The notes beneath the pieces were generated by a model, which saw only the letters and a program-made list of their open reading frames with translations, made no database searches and had not been told where the DNA came from. Both the position numbers and the translations under genes were made by a program. Source: Myxococcales bacterium (GTDB lineage Bacteria > Myxococcota_A > UBA9160 > SZUA-336). From it: a stretch of DNA of 59,815 nt. Location: positions 1-59,815 of the forward strand of contig JABSQV010000030.1 in the NCBI GenBank assembly GCA_013215565.1, given 5' to 3'. This document shows, one piece after another, positions 1-7,974 of this stretch (positions are counted from its first letter, which is position 1; each line of letters opens with the position of its first letter).

Positions 1-1
1 C

Positions 2-517
2 GATCCCTTCTTGCGAGAGATCGAGTCGGAGCTCCCGAGATCGGGCCGGGCGCTCGACCTCGCCGGGGGAAGTGGCCGCCACGCACTCCTTCTGGCCCAG
101 CGCGGCCTCGACGTGACGCTGGTGGACGTTTCTCCGCGCGGACTCGCGCTTGCGGAAGCCGCCGCGGTCGCGGCGGGTCGTTCGATCTCGACCGTGGCGC
201 TCGACCTGGACGATACGCCACTCCCCGACGGACCCTTCGAGTTGGTCCTGTGCAGCTGGTACCGGATCTCGCCGCGGCTCTGGGACGAGATCGTCCGCGT
301 GCTCGCGCCCGACGGCCGGCTGGCCTGCGTGCACCCGACGCTCACTCACCTGGAACGCCATACCCATCCCGGTCGACGCTTCGTGATCGAGGTTTCCGAA
401 CTCGAAGCAGCGCTTTCCCGGGTGGGACTCGAGACGCTGAGTCTCGAGTCAGGCTGGGATGCGAACGGGAACCACACCGCGCGTCTCTGGGCCAGAAAAC
501 CTGCTCGCCAGGCATGA
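2..517 (+). CDS. SAM-dependent methyltransferase, class I (5' end outside window)
   Basis: The reading frame is open from base 2, so the true start lies upstream; the TTG at 11 is probably internal. A glycine-rich SAM-binding motif I (LDLAGGSGRHALLLA) is followed by an acidic motif (VTLVDVSP), a D-containing motif II (ALDLDD) and a post-motif segment typical of Rossmann-fold methyltransferases of the TehB/UbiE-like type (Methyltransf_11/25). The substrate cannot be told from the sequence. A 162-bp gap separates it from the next gene on the same strand, so an operon is possible but not shown. The family call is firm; the specific function is unknown. Confidence 0.8.
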   Translation, partial: DPFLREIESELPRSGRALDLAGGSGRHALLLAQRGLDVTLVDVSPRGLALAEAAAVAAGRSISTVALDLDDTPLPDGPFELVLCSWYRISPRLWDEIVRVLAPDGRLACVHPTLTHLERHTHPGRRFVIEVSELEAALSRVGLETLSLESGWDANGNHTARLWARKPARQA

Positions 518-679
518 CGAGGCGTCTCGGCGCCCAGTACCTCGCGCGGGTTCTACCCGCGTTCTCGCCGGACACGGTTCATCGTGGCGCGGACGAGCGC
601 GGGCCCGGGCGAGCCTCGGGGTGTCGACGCCCGTGTCCGCAGTTACAGTCTGTGGCCGGAACCGGCTCGGGGGGGATCG

Positions 680-1366
680 GTGTCTGCGATCGGAACACTC
701 AGAGAGGGACCGCTTCACGCGGCGCTCAAGCAGCAGTACGCGGAACCGGGCGACCGGCTCGAGGTGCCGGTCGACGGCTACGTCGTCGATATCCTGCGGG
801 GCGAGCTGATCATCGAGATCCAGACCCAGAGCTTCTCGTCGATCGCGCGCAAACTCCGGGACCTGGTCGAGCGGCACCGCGTCCGGCTGGTGCATCCGGT
901 GGCCGCGGAGCGGTGGCTCGTGAAGCTCCCGCGAAAAGGGGAATCTAAACTCACGCGGCGACGCTCGCCCAAGCGCGGCGGCTTCGAGGGCGTGTTCGAG
1001 GAACTCGTGAGCCTGCCCGACCTGCTTGACCACGAGAACTTCGAACTCGAGATCCTGGCGACCCGCGAAGAAGAAGTCCGGCGCTTCGATGGCCGGCGTG
1101 GCCGGAGCCGCGGGGGCTGGGTCGTGGTGGAGCGCAGGCTGATCGAGATCGCGGACCGCAGATTGATCCGCGAGGCCCGGGATCTACTCGAACTGCTTCC
1201 GAGCGATCTGCCCGACCCATTCCAGACCGCGGAACTCGCGGCTGCACTGAGCCGCCCGCGCTGGCTGGCGCAAAAGGCCGCCTACTGCCTGCGCGAGTCC
1301 GGAGCGGTCACCCAGGTCGGCAAGGCCGGAAACGCGCTGCTCTACTCGCGCTTCGCGACCGGCTGA
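680..1366 (+). CDS. conserved hypothetical protein, possible PD-(D/E)XK nuclease fold
   Basis: About 228 residues. I chose the GTG at 680 because the conserved-looking protein begins there (SAIGTLREGPLHAALK) and G-rich sequence lies just upstream; the frame is open further upstream to 584, but that part is Arg/Gly-rich and looks non-coding. The N-terminal 70 residues contain VDGYVVDI followed by LIIEIQTQSF, a spacing of Asp then Glu-x-Gln that resembles the catalytic core of PD-(D/E)XK nucleases. A basic linker (KLTRRRSPKRGG) follows. The C-terminal 70 residues look like a winged helix (FQTAELAAALSRPRWLAQKAAYCLRESGAV, split here only by description). The nuclease reading is inference from one motif. 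Confidence 0.7.
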   Translation: MSAIGTLREGPLHAALKQQYAEPGDRLEVPVDGYVVDILRGELIIEIQTQSFSSIARKLRDLVERHRVRLVHPVAAERWLVKLPRKGESKLTRRRSPKRGGFEGVFEELVSLPDLLDHENFELEILATREEEVRRFDGRRGRSRGGWVVVERRLIEIADRRLIREARDLLELLPSDLPDPFQTAELAAALSRPRWLAQKAAYCLRESGAVTQVGKAGNALLYSRFATG

Positions 1367-1396
1367 CCCGGACCGGACGAACTTTCGGACCGTTCG

Positions 1397-1876
1397 TTAG
1401 AGGTATTCCTTGAGCTTTTCCGCGACATCTTCGGGCGTGACACCCGGGCCGAAGCGCTCGACCACCTGGCCCGAGCGGTCGACCAGGAACTTGGTGAAGT
1501 TCCAGCCGATGTCGGCGTTGCCTTGCTCGTCGGACTTGGCCGCTTTCAAAATCTGGTAGAGCTCGCAGGCGCCGTCGCCGTTCACCTCGATCTTGGCGAA
1601 CATCGGAAAGCCGGCGCCGAACTTGGAACTCGCGAACGCCTTGATCTCGGCGTTGCTGCCGGGTTCCTGCGAACCGAACTGGTTGCACGGAAACGCCAGC
1701 ACCGAGAAGCCCTGGTCCTTGTGATCTTCATGAAGGGTATGCAGACCTGCATACTGCCGAGTGAAGCCTCACTTACTCGCGACGTTCACGATCAGGCAGA
1801 CCTGGTCGCGAAAGCCGGAGAGTTCGACGGGCTGGCCGTCGATCGAGTCCATTTCGAGATCGTAGACGTTCGCCAT
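1397..1876 (-). CDS. selenocysteine-containing glutathione peroxidase (UGA at codon 36 read as Sec)
   Basis: Read from the ATG at 1876, after a strong Shine-Dalgarno sequence (AGGGAGGATC), the frame gives MANVYDLEMDSIDGQPVE..., reaches NVASK, meets an in-frame TGA at 1771-1769, and continues without a break to a TAA at 1399-1397. The TGA sits exactly where the family has its catalytic Cys/Sec (VASK-U-G). The rest of the tetrad follows: Gln in NQFGSQEPG, then Trp and Asn in WNFTKFLVD. Total length is 159 residues, normal for a bacterial peroxidase. A SECIS-like hairpin lies downstream of the TGA (1737-1754). The enzyme would reduce H2O2 or lipid hydroperoxides with a thiol donor. It is the last gene of a minus-strand run, 42 bp after the P450. 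No selA/B/C/D genes are in the window, so the decoding machinery must be elsewhere. Confidence 0.9.
1737..1754 (-). promoter_or_regulatory. bacterial SECIS hairpin of the glutathione peroxidase mRNA
   Basis: The mRNA carries GTATGCAG-GT-CTGCATAC, a perfect 8-bp inverted repeat. Allowing for loop geometry, this is a stem capped by a GGUC(U) loop. The core GCAGGUCUGC is the same as the one I recall from the Escherichia coli fdhF SECIS that SelB binds. The GGUCU element begins 21 nt after the UGA; in fdhF it is about 18 nt. It lies inside the coding sequence, as bacterial SECIS elements must. Confidence 0.85.
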
Positions 1877-1918
1877 GCTGGATCCTCCCTGTCCTCCGGT
1901 CGCTGAACTTCGGATAGC

Positions 1919-3220
1919 CTAACCGGATCGGGGTGCCCGTGTCTCGCGGGGACGGAACCGGATCGGCATCTGTTTGACACCGCCGAGGAAACTCGAGTGA
2001 AGGCGCTCGAGCGGCCCGGCCAGTTCGAACTGGTCGATGCGCTCGATCCACTGCCGGAAGAGTTCGCGCAGTTCGAGCCGCGCGAGGCTCGCGCCCAGGC
2101 AGAAGTGCTCGCCGATCCCGAAACCCAGCTGGGGGTTCGGGTCACGATCGATCCGAAAGCAGTCCGGCTCTTCGAAGACTTCCGGGTCGCGGTTCGCGGC
2201 CGGGTAGAACAGGCACAGGTTCTCGCCCGCCCGGATCTTCTGGCCGCGGATCTCCACGTCCTCGATCGGGGTGCGGCAGAATTGGATCACCGGCGAGGTC
2301 CAGCGCACGATCTCTTCGACCGCGGAGTCGATCAACCCGGGATCGCGCCGGAGTTTTTCCAGTTCCCCGGGGTGTTCGATCAGTGCGAGCAGCCCCCCGC
2401 TGGCGGCGTTTCGCGTGGTCTCGTTGCCGGCCACGACCAGCACCAGGCAGTAGGAGAGCAACTCGAAGGCCGGCAGCGGCTCGCCGTCGACTTTGCCGTG
2501 CGCGATCACGCTCACGATGTCGTCGCCCGGCTTCGCTCGGCTCTTCTCTACGAGCGCGGAGAAGTACTTGAACAGCGACTCGCGGGCATCGCGGACCGTC
2601 TCGAACGCGGTCTTGCCCGGACTTTGGTACTCGGGGTCGGTCGCGCCCGCGATCTGGTTGGTCCAGCGGAACATCAGTTCCCAGTCCTCGCGCGGGACGC
2701 CCAGCATCTCGGCCAGCACCGAGAGCGTAAGCGGCGCCGTGATCGCGCCCACGAAGTCGGCCTCGCCGTCGGTCTCTACGAGGCGGTCGAGCAGCTCGCG
2801 CGTGATCCGCTCGATCTCGGGCTGCAGACGCTGGATCGCGCGCGGTGTGAACCAGCTGCTCGCGACCCGCCGGTACTTGGCGTGCTCGGGCGGGTCCATG
2901 TTGAGCAGTTGCCGGAACAGCGGCGTATTCAGCTGCACCCCCTCGGGCGGGCTGCCCTCTCGGGGTGCGTTCGCGCCCGGATCACTCCCGAGGATCACCG
3001 CGATCCTCGGCCCGTTCTGGAACAGTTTGGGTTGCTTGGAAATCCAGACGACGTCGTCGTAGCGGGTCACCGCGTAGAACGGGTTCTGGACCGAGCGATC
3101 CCAGTAATAGATGGGGGCCTGCTCCCGAAGCAGCTTCCATTCAGCGTACGGGTAGCCGTTCGCGGCGTAGTTCGAGGGCCGGATGATGTCGATGTTCTCG
3201 AGCGTGAGATCCGGCGCCAT
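1919..3220 (-). CDS. cytochrome P450
   Basis: A 433-residue soluble bacterial P450 without a membrane anchor. The I-helix oxygen-activation motif AGNETTRN, the K-helix ExxR (EEIVR) and the haem-ligand loop FGIGEHFCLG with its Cys are all present, so it should be active. The N-terminus (ENIDIIRPSNYAANGYPYAEW) resembles steroid- or fatty-acid-oxidising bacterial CYPs such as the CYP124/125/142 group, but I cannot assign a subfamily or substrate. Redox partners (ferredoxin and reductase) are not adjacent. The gene lies between the amidohydrolase (72 bp upstream) and the selenoprotein peroxidase (42 bp downstream), all on the minus strand, so co-transcription is likely. Confidence 0.95.
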   Translation of the reverse strand: MAPDLTLENIDIIRPSNYAANGYPYAEWKLLREQAPIYYWDRSVQNPFYAVTRYDDVVWISKQPKLFQNGPRIAVILGSDPGANAPREGSPPEGVQLNTPLFRQLLNMDPPEHAKYRRVASSWFTPRAIQRLQPEIERITRELLDRLVETDGEADFVGAITAPLTLSVLAEMLGVPREDWELMFRWTNQIAGATDPEYQSPGKTAFETVRDARESLFKYFSALVEKSRAKPGDDIVSVIAHGKVDGEPLPAFELLSYCLVLVVAGNETTRNAASGGLLALIEHPGELEKLRRDPGLIDSAVEEIVRWTSPVIQFCRTPIEDVEIRGQKIRAGENLCLFYPAANRDPEVFEEPDCFRIDRDPNPQLGFGIGEHFCLGASLARLELRELFRQWIERIDQFELAGPLERLHSSFLGGVKQMPIRFRPRETRAPRSG

Positions 3221-3292
3221 GCTGAGCGCCAGTATAGGCCGAGGGGGCCGGTGCTGTGGGCCGGACGTGTGCTGCGCCGGAGCCCGAGCGGG

Positions 3293-4450
3293 TCAGGCCG
3301 CCTCGATCTGCATCAGGTCCAGGAAGTTGTCGGCGTAGAACAGTCTGCGTTCCTTCTCCCCGATCTTGCCCAGGCTGGCCTCGAACTTTCCGAAGGGGTC
3401 GCGGCCGCCTTCGGGGTGCGGGAAGTCGGTCGAGAACAGGAACAGCTCGGGCCCGGCCGACTCGATCAGCCACTCCACGTCTTCGAAGACCAGCGGCGTG
3501 ACCCGCACCTGGCGGCGCAGGTACTCCGACGGCTTGAGCGAGAGGTTCTTGAGCTCGGGCTCGAACTTCCCAAAATTCCGCGCGGCCGCGTCGACGTGTT
3601 GCATCAGCGCCGGCACCCAGGCCGCTCCCTGTTCGATCACGCCGCAGCGCAGTTCCGAGAAGCGCTCGAAGATGCCGTCGAGCACCATGCAGGAGAGGAA
3701 GCGCTCGGGCGAGTGGTGCAGCACCGGGAAGTCCTTCATGCGCAGGTTCTCTCCGCCGCCCGACCAGTCCTTGGGCATGGGCCGACCGTTGCGGTGGTAT
3801 TCCTGCGGCAGCAGTGCGCCCCCGCCCACGTGCAGCACGATCGGCACCCGCGCCTCTTCGAGCAGGCTCCAGATCGGGTAGAAATCGGTGTGCGCGGGCG
3901 AGATCTTCCCGGGTGCATCCGACGGCACCCAGAGGGCAGAAGAGCCGCCGGCGACGGCTTCCTTCGCGAGTTCCAGCGCGCGCTCCGGATCCGTGAGCGG
4001 AAGGTAGCCGATCGGCAGTACCCGCGGATCCGACGCGCAGAAGTCGACCATCCCGCGGTTCAGCGCCCGCGATCCGCCGTACAGCAGGTCCAGGTCGCGC
4101 GTGCGCGCGAACTGGGTCAGCGCCAGCGTGGGAAACACCAGCTGGTAAGAGACGCCCATCAGGTCGAGCAGGGCGCCGCGCTCGGATCCCTCCATCGCGC
4201 CGAGACCCAGCCAGCCCTTCTGCAGGCTGTGGCTGAGATCGGAGCGCAGCAGCGCGTCGGTCTCGGGCTCCTGACCGTCCAGCCTGCGCTGGGCGGCCCC
4301 GACGATCTTCGACATCATCTCGCTGTCGACCAGGCCGACGGGCTTGAGCCGTTCCCGGATGCTCGCCTCGGCGTAATCCTCGAGCCAGTTCGGCGGCTCC
4401 ATCAGGTGGCTGTCGGCGTCACAGACCGGAAGCGCGGTTCGCTCGCTCAT
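3293..4450 (-). CDS. amidohydrolase family protein (PF04909, metal-dependent TIM-barrel)
   Basis: 385 residues starting at the ATG at 4450. The N-terminal metal motif DADSHLMEP, central histidines (IVLHVGG, VLHHSPERF) and the C-terminal FSTDFPHPEGG place it in the amidohydrolase-2 family, which hydrolyses or decarboxylates diverse substrates. Homologues are often multiplied in mycobacteria and in uncultured proteobacterial relatives beside acyl-CoA or P450 genes, and the P450 here lies directly downstream. The substrate is unknown. It follows the arginine-related operon by 64 bp, so it may be part of the same transcript or have its own promoter. Confidence 0.9.
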   Translation of the reverse strand: MSERTALPVCDADSHLMEPPNWLEDYAEASIRERLKPVGLVDSEMMSKIVGAAQRRLDGQEPETDALLRSDLSHSLQKGWLGLGAMEGSERGALLDLMGVSYQLVFPTLALTQFARTRDLDLLYGGSRALNRGMVDFCASDPRVLPIGYLPLTDPERALELAKEAVAGGSSALWVPSDAPGKISPAHTDFYPIWSLLEEARVPIVLHVGGGALLPQEYHRNGRPMPKDWSGGGENLRMKDFPVLHHSPERFLSCMVLDGIFERFSELRCGVIEQGAAWVPALMQHVDAAARNFGKFEPELKNLSLKPSEYLRRQVRVTPLVFEDVEWLIESAGPELFLFSTDFPHPEGGRDPFGKFEASLGKIGEKERRLFYADNFLDLMQIEAA

Positions 4451-4514
4451 CGAAGACCCTCCGTCCCCTGATCATACCGCGCGGGCGCGGGAACGGTGTC
4501 TTCGCTGCCGCTGC

Positions 4515-5438
4515 TTACCCAATCCCCCCGAGGTCCCCGATCATGCACTTCACGCTGCCGCCGCCCTTTTTGTAGAACTCGGAGACGTCGACGGGGATGA
4601 CCTGGGTGTCGTGCTCGGCAACCAGCGCGCGGAGTTGGCCTGAGCTTCCGGCGGGCATGACGAGCGTGGGCTGGCCCTCGATCTCGAGCGCGAACGAATT
4701 CGCGGCGTAGATCGCGGCGTCGTCGTCGGAGAGTTCGATGAGTCGCTCGCCGAAGCGCTTTCTGAGCGTGTCCTGCGACGCGGGCGCGAGCGCGGGAAGA
4801 TAGGCGAGCAGCGATGCGCGGCCGGGCCCGAACGAGCACAGGCAGGTGTCGCCGTGGTAGAAGCGCTCGTCGTGGAGTTCGATCCGGATCGTCTCGCCTT
4901 GGGCCGGGGCCTTGGCCGCGATTTCGCGCAGCGCGGCGGGGTCGCTGCGGAAGCCGTAGACGCGGCGCCACGGAGGCCAGCCGATGCGCGCGACGAAGCG
5001 CTGCCGCTCGATCGGCCCGTGCGTAAAGATCCAGTGCTCGGCGACCGGGAACAGGTCGGCCTCGCCCTCGAATCGCGACTCGATCCGCTGCGGGGTGATG
5101 CCGAGCCGTTCGAGTTCGCGCGCATAGACCTCGCGCTCGCCCGCGCGGGTCGGAGTCAGGTTCGAGAGCACGAACTGGCCCTCGCGCATCACACCCGCAT
5201 TCGCGGGGTAGACGAGACCCGGAAGTTTCGGGTCGGCCGGGATCACGTGCACGCGTACGCCGAGTTGCTCGAGCGTGCGGCGCATCCGCTTCCACTGCTG
5301 GATCGCGAGTTCGCGGTCGACGGACTTGCGCCGCCCGAAGCGGTCGCGCGTGTGCGGGTTCGCGCCGCCCACCACCTGGAAGTGGGTCGGGTCGCCCATC
5401 AGCACGGTGTGCCGGCCGGATGCCTGCGCGCCGCTCAC
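4515..5438 (-). CDS. DDAH/arginine-deiminase-type guanidine-modifying enzyme (possible succinylarginine hydrolase)
   Basis: 307 residues from a GTG at 5438 whose last two bases and the next A form the stop of the upstream dehydrogenase (GTGA overlap). The protein has the beta/alpha-propeller signatures of the amidinotransferase superfamily: ANPHTRDRFGRRKSVD near residue 27, an acidic substrate loop FEGEADLF (125-130), the catalytic His195 in FYHGDTCL and the nucleophile Cys298 in GGGSVKCMIGDLGG. It is shorter than AstB (about 440 residues) and closer to dimethylarginine dimethylaminohydrolases and related citrulline-forming hydrolases. Its position after astA and astD suggests that it acts on succinylarginine or free arginine in place of AstB; that is inference from context. 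The family is certain, the substrate is not. Confidence 0.85.
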   Translation of the reverse strand: MSGAQASGRHTVLMGDPTHFQVVGGANPHTRDRFGRRKSVDRELAIQQWKRMRRTLEQLGVRVHVIPADPKLPGLVYPANAGVMREGQFVLSNLTPTRAGEREVYARELERLGITPQRIESRFEGEADLFPVAEHWIFTHGPIERQRFVARIGWPPWRRVYGFRSDPAALREIAAKAPAQGETIRIELHDERFYHGDTCLCSFGPGRASLLAYLPALAPASQDTLRKRFGERLIELSDDDAAIYAANSFALEIEGQPTLVMPAGSSGQLRALVAEHDTQVIPVDVSEFYKKGGGSVKCMIGDLGGIG

Positions 5439-6937
5439 GAGTTTGGAAACCCGGGCCAGGAAGGCGTCTCGGACGCTTCGGGCAATTCGACCGAGGCGAC
5501 CGGGTAGGTGCAGTAGAGCGTCGAGAGTACGGCCGCGGGCCGGTCGTTGCCGCTGCGCCCGACGCCCCCGAAGGGCAGCGCGGACGACGCGCCCACGGTC
5601 GAGGTGTTCCAGTTGAGCAGCGCCAGCCGGCTCTCGCGGTAGACGCGTTCGAAGCGCTCGCGCGCCGCCGTGAAGACGCTCCCCGCGAGCCCGTAGTCGG
5701 AGGCGTTGAAGGCCGCGAGGCCGTCTTCGAGCGAATCGACCTCGAGCACGGCCAGGTCGGGGACGAAGTGCTCCTGCTGCTGGTAGCGGCTTTCGCAGAG
5801 CGTGCGCGCGATTCGGTGCGCGCTCGGGCGTACGTAGTGTCCGCGGCGCGGGCCGTCGCAGGGGCCGCCGGCGACGAGCACTTCCGCGCCCTCGTCCCGT
5901 GCGAGCCTGAGCAACCCGGCGTGCCGTTCGCGCGCGTCGTTCGAAATCAGCGGTCCCATGAAGACCGCTTCGTCGAGTGCGTAGCCGATCCGGAGCGCGC
6001 CGAGGGTGCGCACGAGCTTCTCCTGGAATTCGCTCCCGACCGCCCGGTCCACGATCACGCGCGAGGTCCCGCTGCAACGCTGGCCGGTCGTGACACAGGC
6101 GCCGAACACGCTCGCGACCACGGCCGCGTCGACGTCGGCGTCGTCGAGCACGAGCACCGCGTTCTTGCCGCCCATCTCGAGCGCCACGATCTTCCAGGGC
6201 TGGTCGAGCGTCGCCTCCAGGATCCGGCGGCCGACCGCGTAGGACCCGGTGAACAGCACGCCGGCCAGGTCGGGGTGCGCGGCGAGGGCGGCGCCCTGTG
6301 CGCCGTCGCCCTGGATCAGGCTGAATACGCCCGGCGGAAAGCCCGCGCGTGCCACGAGCTCCGCGTAGAGTTCGCCGCTGGCCGGGGTTCGCTCGGAGGG
6401 TTTGACCACGACCGTGTTCCCGGTTGCGAGTGCGGGCACGACGTGGCCGTGCACCAGGTGGCCGGGGAAGTTGAACGGGCCGAGCACGCCGAGTACGCCG
6501 CGCGCGTGCGCGCGCCAGCGGCCGGTGCGGCCGGGCCCGAGTTCGAAGCTCTGCTCGCGGACCTGTTCGAGTCCGGCCCCGAGCGTGATCTCGATCTTGC
6601 CGCGCATCGCGGCGACCTCGGTCCGCGCCTCCCAGAGCGGCTTGCCGACCTCGCGCGCGATCGTGTGCGCGAGAAGCTCGGCCGAGTCTTCGATCGCGTC
6701 TCCGAGTTTCCGCAGACACGCGGCGCGCGCCCCGGCCGTAGTGTCGCGCCAGGCGGGGTACGCGGCGCGCGCCGACTCGATCGCGCGGTCGACGGACGCG
6801 GGCGCGAACGGAAACACCGGGCCGGCGGCGTCGAGATCGCCCGGGTCCTCGAACCGGAGTTCGCCCGTAGGCTCGTCCGGGAGCGCGAAGCGCCCGCCGA
6901 TGAAGTCTCCCTGTGGTTTCGAGCCGGACTCGCTCAA
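5435..6937 (-). CDS. astD: N-succinylglutamate 5-semialdehyde dehydrogenase
   Basis: The open frame extends far upstream, but the homologous part starts at the TTG at 6937 (SESGSKPQGDFIGGRF), which overlaps the stop of astA as TTGA. This gives 500 residues, close to the roughly 490 of AstD. Aldehyde dehydrogenase landmarks are present: the oxyanion Asn157 in FNFPGH, the cofactor motif FTGSYAVG, the general base Glu254 in LEMGGKN and the nucleophile Cys288 in GQRCSGTS. FNFPGHLVHGHVVPALATGN is characteristic of AstD. It oxidises succinylglutamate semialdehyde to succinylglutamate with NAD in arginine catabolism. It is coupled to astA upstream and to the DDAH-like gene downstream. Confidence 0.92.
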   Translation of the reverse strand: MSESGSKPQGDFIGGRFALPDEPTGELRFEDPGDLDAAGPVFPFAPASVDRAIESARAAYPAWRDTTAGARAACLRKLGDAIEDSAELLAHTIAREVGKPLWEARTEVAAMRGKIEITLGAGLEQVREQSFELGPGRTGRWRAHARGVLGVLGPFNFPGHLVHGHVVPALATGNTVVVKPSERTPASGELYAELVARAGFPPGVFSLIQGDGAQGAALAAHPDLAGVLFTGSYAVGRRILEATLDQPWKIVALEMGGKNAVLVLDDADVDAAVVASVFGACVTTGQRCSGTSRVIVDRAVGSEFQEKLVRTLGALRIGYALDEAVFMGPLISNDARERHAGLLRLARDEGAEVLVAGGPCDGPRRGHYVRPSAHRIARTLCESRYQQQEHFVPDLAVLEVDSLEDGLAAFNASDYGLAGSVFTAARERFERVYRESRLALLNWNTSTVGASSALPFGGVGRSGNDRPAAVLSTLYCTYPVASVELPEASETPSWPGFPNS

Positions 6938-7974
6938 GCGGGTTTCCCGTTCCGGCGCCGCGGCGGAAGCGGCGCCATGTCGACCTCGTCGCCCGGCTTG
7001 ATTCGGAGCAGGTCCCGTCCGGCCGCTTCCAGGCTGGCACGGCCGTTGTGGCGTTCGGCCAGCATCGCGCAGGCCCGAAAACCCGCGCCCCTCCCGATCG
7101 ATACAATCGAAGGCCGCCCCTCTTCGCTGGGTTCGTCCTCCGACACGAATACGTGTACGGCCTCGCGAATCGGCATGATCTCGCCGGTCAGGGCCGCGTA
7201 GAAGGGCCCGGCGTCGAACGGGTCGATCTGGCCGTTCCAGTGGAACCCCGCCCGCTCGAGCAGGCTCACGGCCGGGAGCGCGTCGGCGTGCACCTGGCCG
7301 AGCTTCTCGAGTACGGACGCCTCGAGCAGCGAGGCGTAGAAGGTCGCCTCGGGGAACAGGTCGAGGATGAAGTCCTTCTCGTCCGCACTGCGTCGGTCTG
7401 CCTCCTCGTAGCTCATCCCGGTAAAGCGGTAGCCGAAGGCTTCCCAGAAGGCGCTTCGCCCCTGCTCGTCGATGGCGGCGCGGATCTCGGCCAGGAGTTC
7501 TCGCTCGAAGCGGTCCGGATGGAGTCCGATGAAGACGAGCCGGCCCCAGGAGAGCAGGCGGCCCGGCCAGCCGGGCGTGCGCCGCTGGTCGGGTCGCAGG
7601 ATCAGGGCCCCGATCTCGGTCGGTCCGTCGAGCCGGCGGCCGAGCCGGAGCGTCAGGTGGGTTCGGTGCACGCCCACCGAACGCGAGTAGCGTTCCTCGC
7701 GGCCGACGCGCAGAAACAGGTGCGGCATCTCGCGCGTCCCGTGCTTCGACAGGATCGCGCTGGTCCCGACGATCTCGCCGGCCGCGTCTTCGAGCACGAA
7801 CTGATATTCGCGCGATGGGTCGGGCGGGCCAGCTTCGCCGAACGACCACTCCGAACGCCCGAGCCTTGCGGCCAGGAACTCCCGTTCGGCCGGCAGGTTC
7901 GGGCTGTTGAGGTGACGCGCGAGTTCGAAGACCGGTTCGAGGTCGGCCGGGCCGGCGGGTCTCAGGCAGAACAT
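6934..7974 (-). CDS. astA: arginine N-succinyltransferase
   Basis: 346 residues from the ATG at 7974 (MFCLRPAGPADLEPVFELAR). The GNAT-like N-terminus, GTSAILSKHGTREMPHLF, the segment TEIGALILRPDQRR, the loop FWEAFGYRFTGMSYEEAD and DALPAVSLLERAGFHW match the AstA family throughout. It transfers succinyl from succinyl-CoA to the alpha-amino group of arginine (or ornithine), the first step of the AST pathway. Its start lies 13 bp inside the M20 peptidase gene and its stop overlaps the astD start, so the four genes are almost certainly one translationally coupled operon. No transaminase (astC), astB or M14-type astE is present in the window. Confidence 0.93.
   Translation of the reverse strand: MFCLRPAGPADLEPVFELARHLNSPNLPAEREFLAARLGRSEWSFGEAGPPDPSREYQFVLEDAAGEIVGTSAILSKHGTREMPHLFLRVGREERYSRSVGVHRTHLTLRLGRRLDGPTEIGALILRPDQRRTPGWPGRLLSWGRLVFIGLHPDRFERELLAEIRAAIDEQGRSAFWEAFGYRFTGMSYEEADRRSADEKDFILDLFPEATFYASLLEASVLEKLGQVHADALPAVSLLERAGFHWNGQIDPFDAGPFYAALTGEIMPIREAVHVFVSEDEPSEEGRPSIVSIGRGAGFRACAMLAERHNGRASLEAAGRDLLRIKPGDEVDMAPLPPRRRNGKPA

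Noticed and set aside
1397-1876. Reading the peroxidase as a pseudogene broken by a nonsense mutation
   Set aside because: The frame is the same on both sides, the TGA falls exactly on the catalytic Sec position, and a GGUCU-loop hairpin follows.
1997-4471. 824-codon plus-strand frame opposite the P450 and amidohydrolase
   Set aside because: It is a GC-rich shadow; the opposite strand has two complete enzymes with intact motifs.
4515-5438. Calling the DDAH-like gene astB
   Set aside because: It is about 130 residues shorter than AstB and its motifs (FYHGDTCL, GGGSVKCMIGDLG) fit DDAH/deiminase relatives better.
5435-7849. Long astD frame reaching upstream to 7849
   Set aside because: The upstream 300 residues oppose and overlap astA in another frame, are Arg/Pro-rich, and the TTG at 6937 fits the family.
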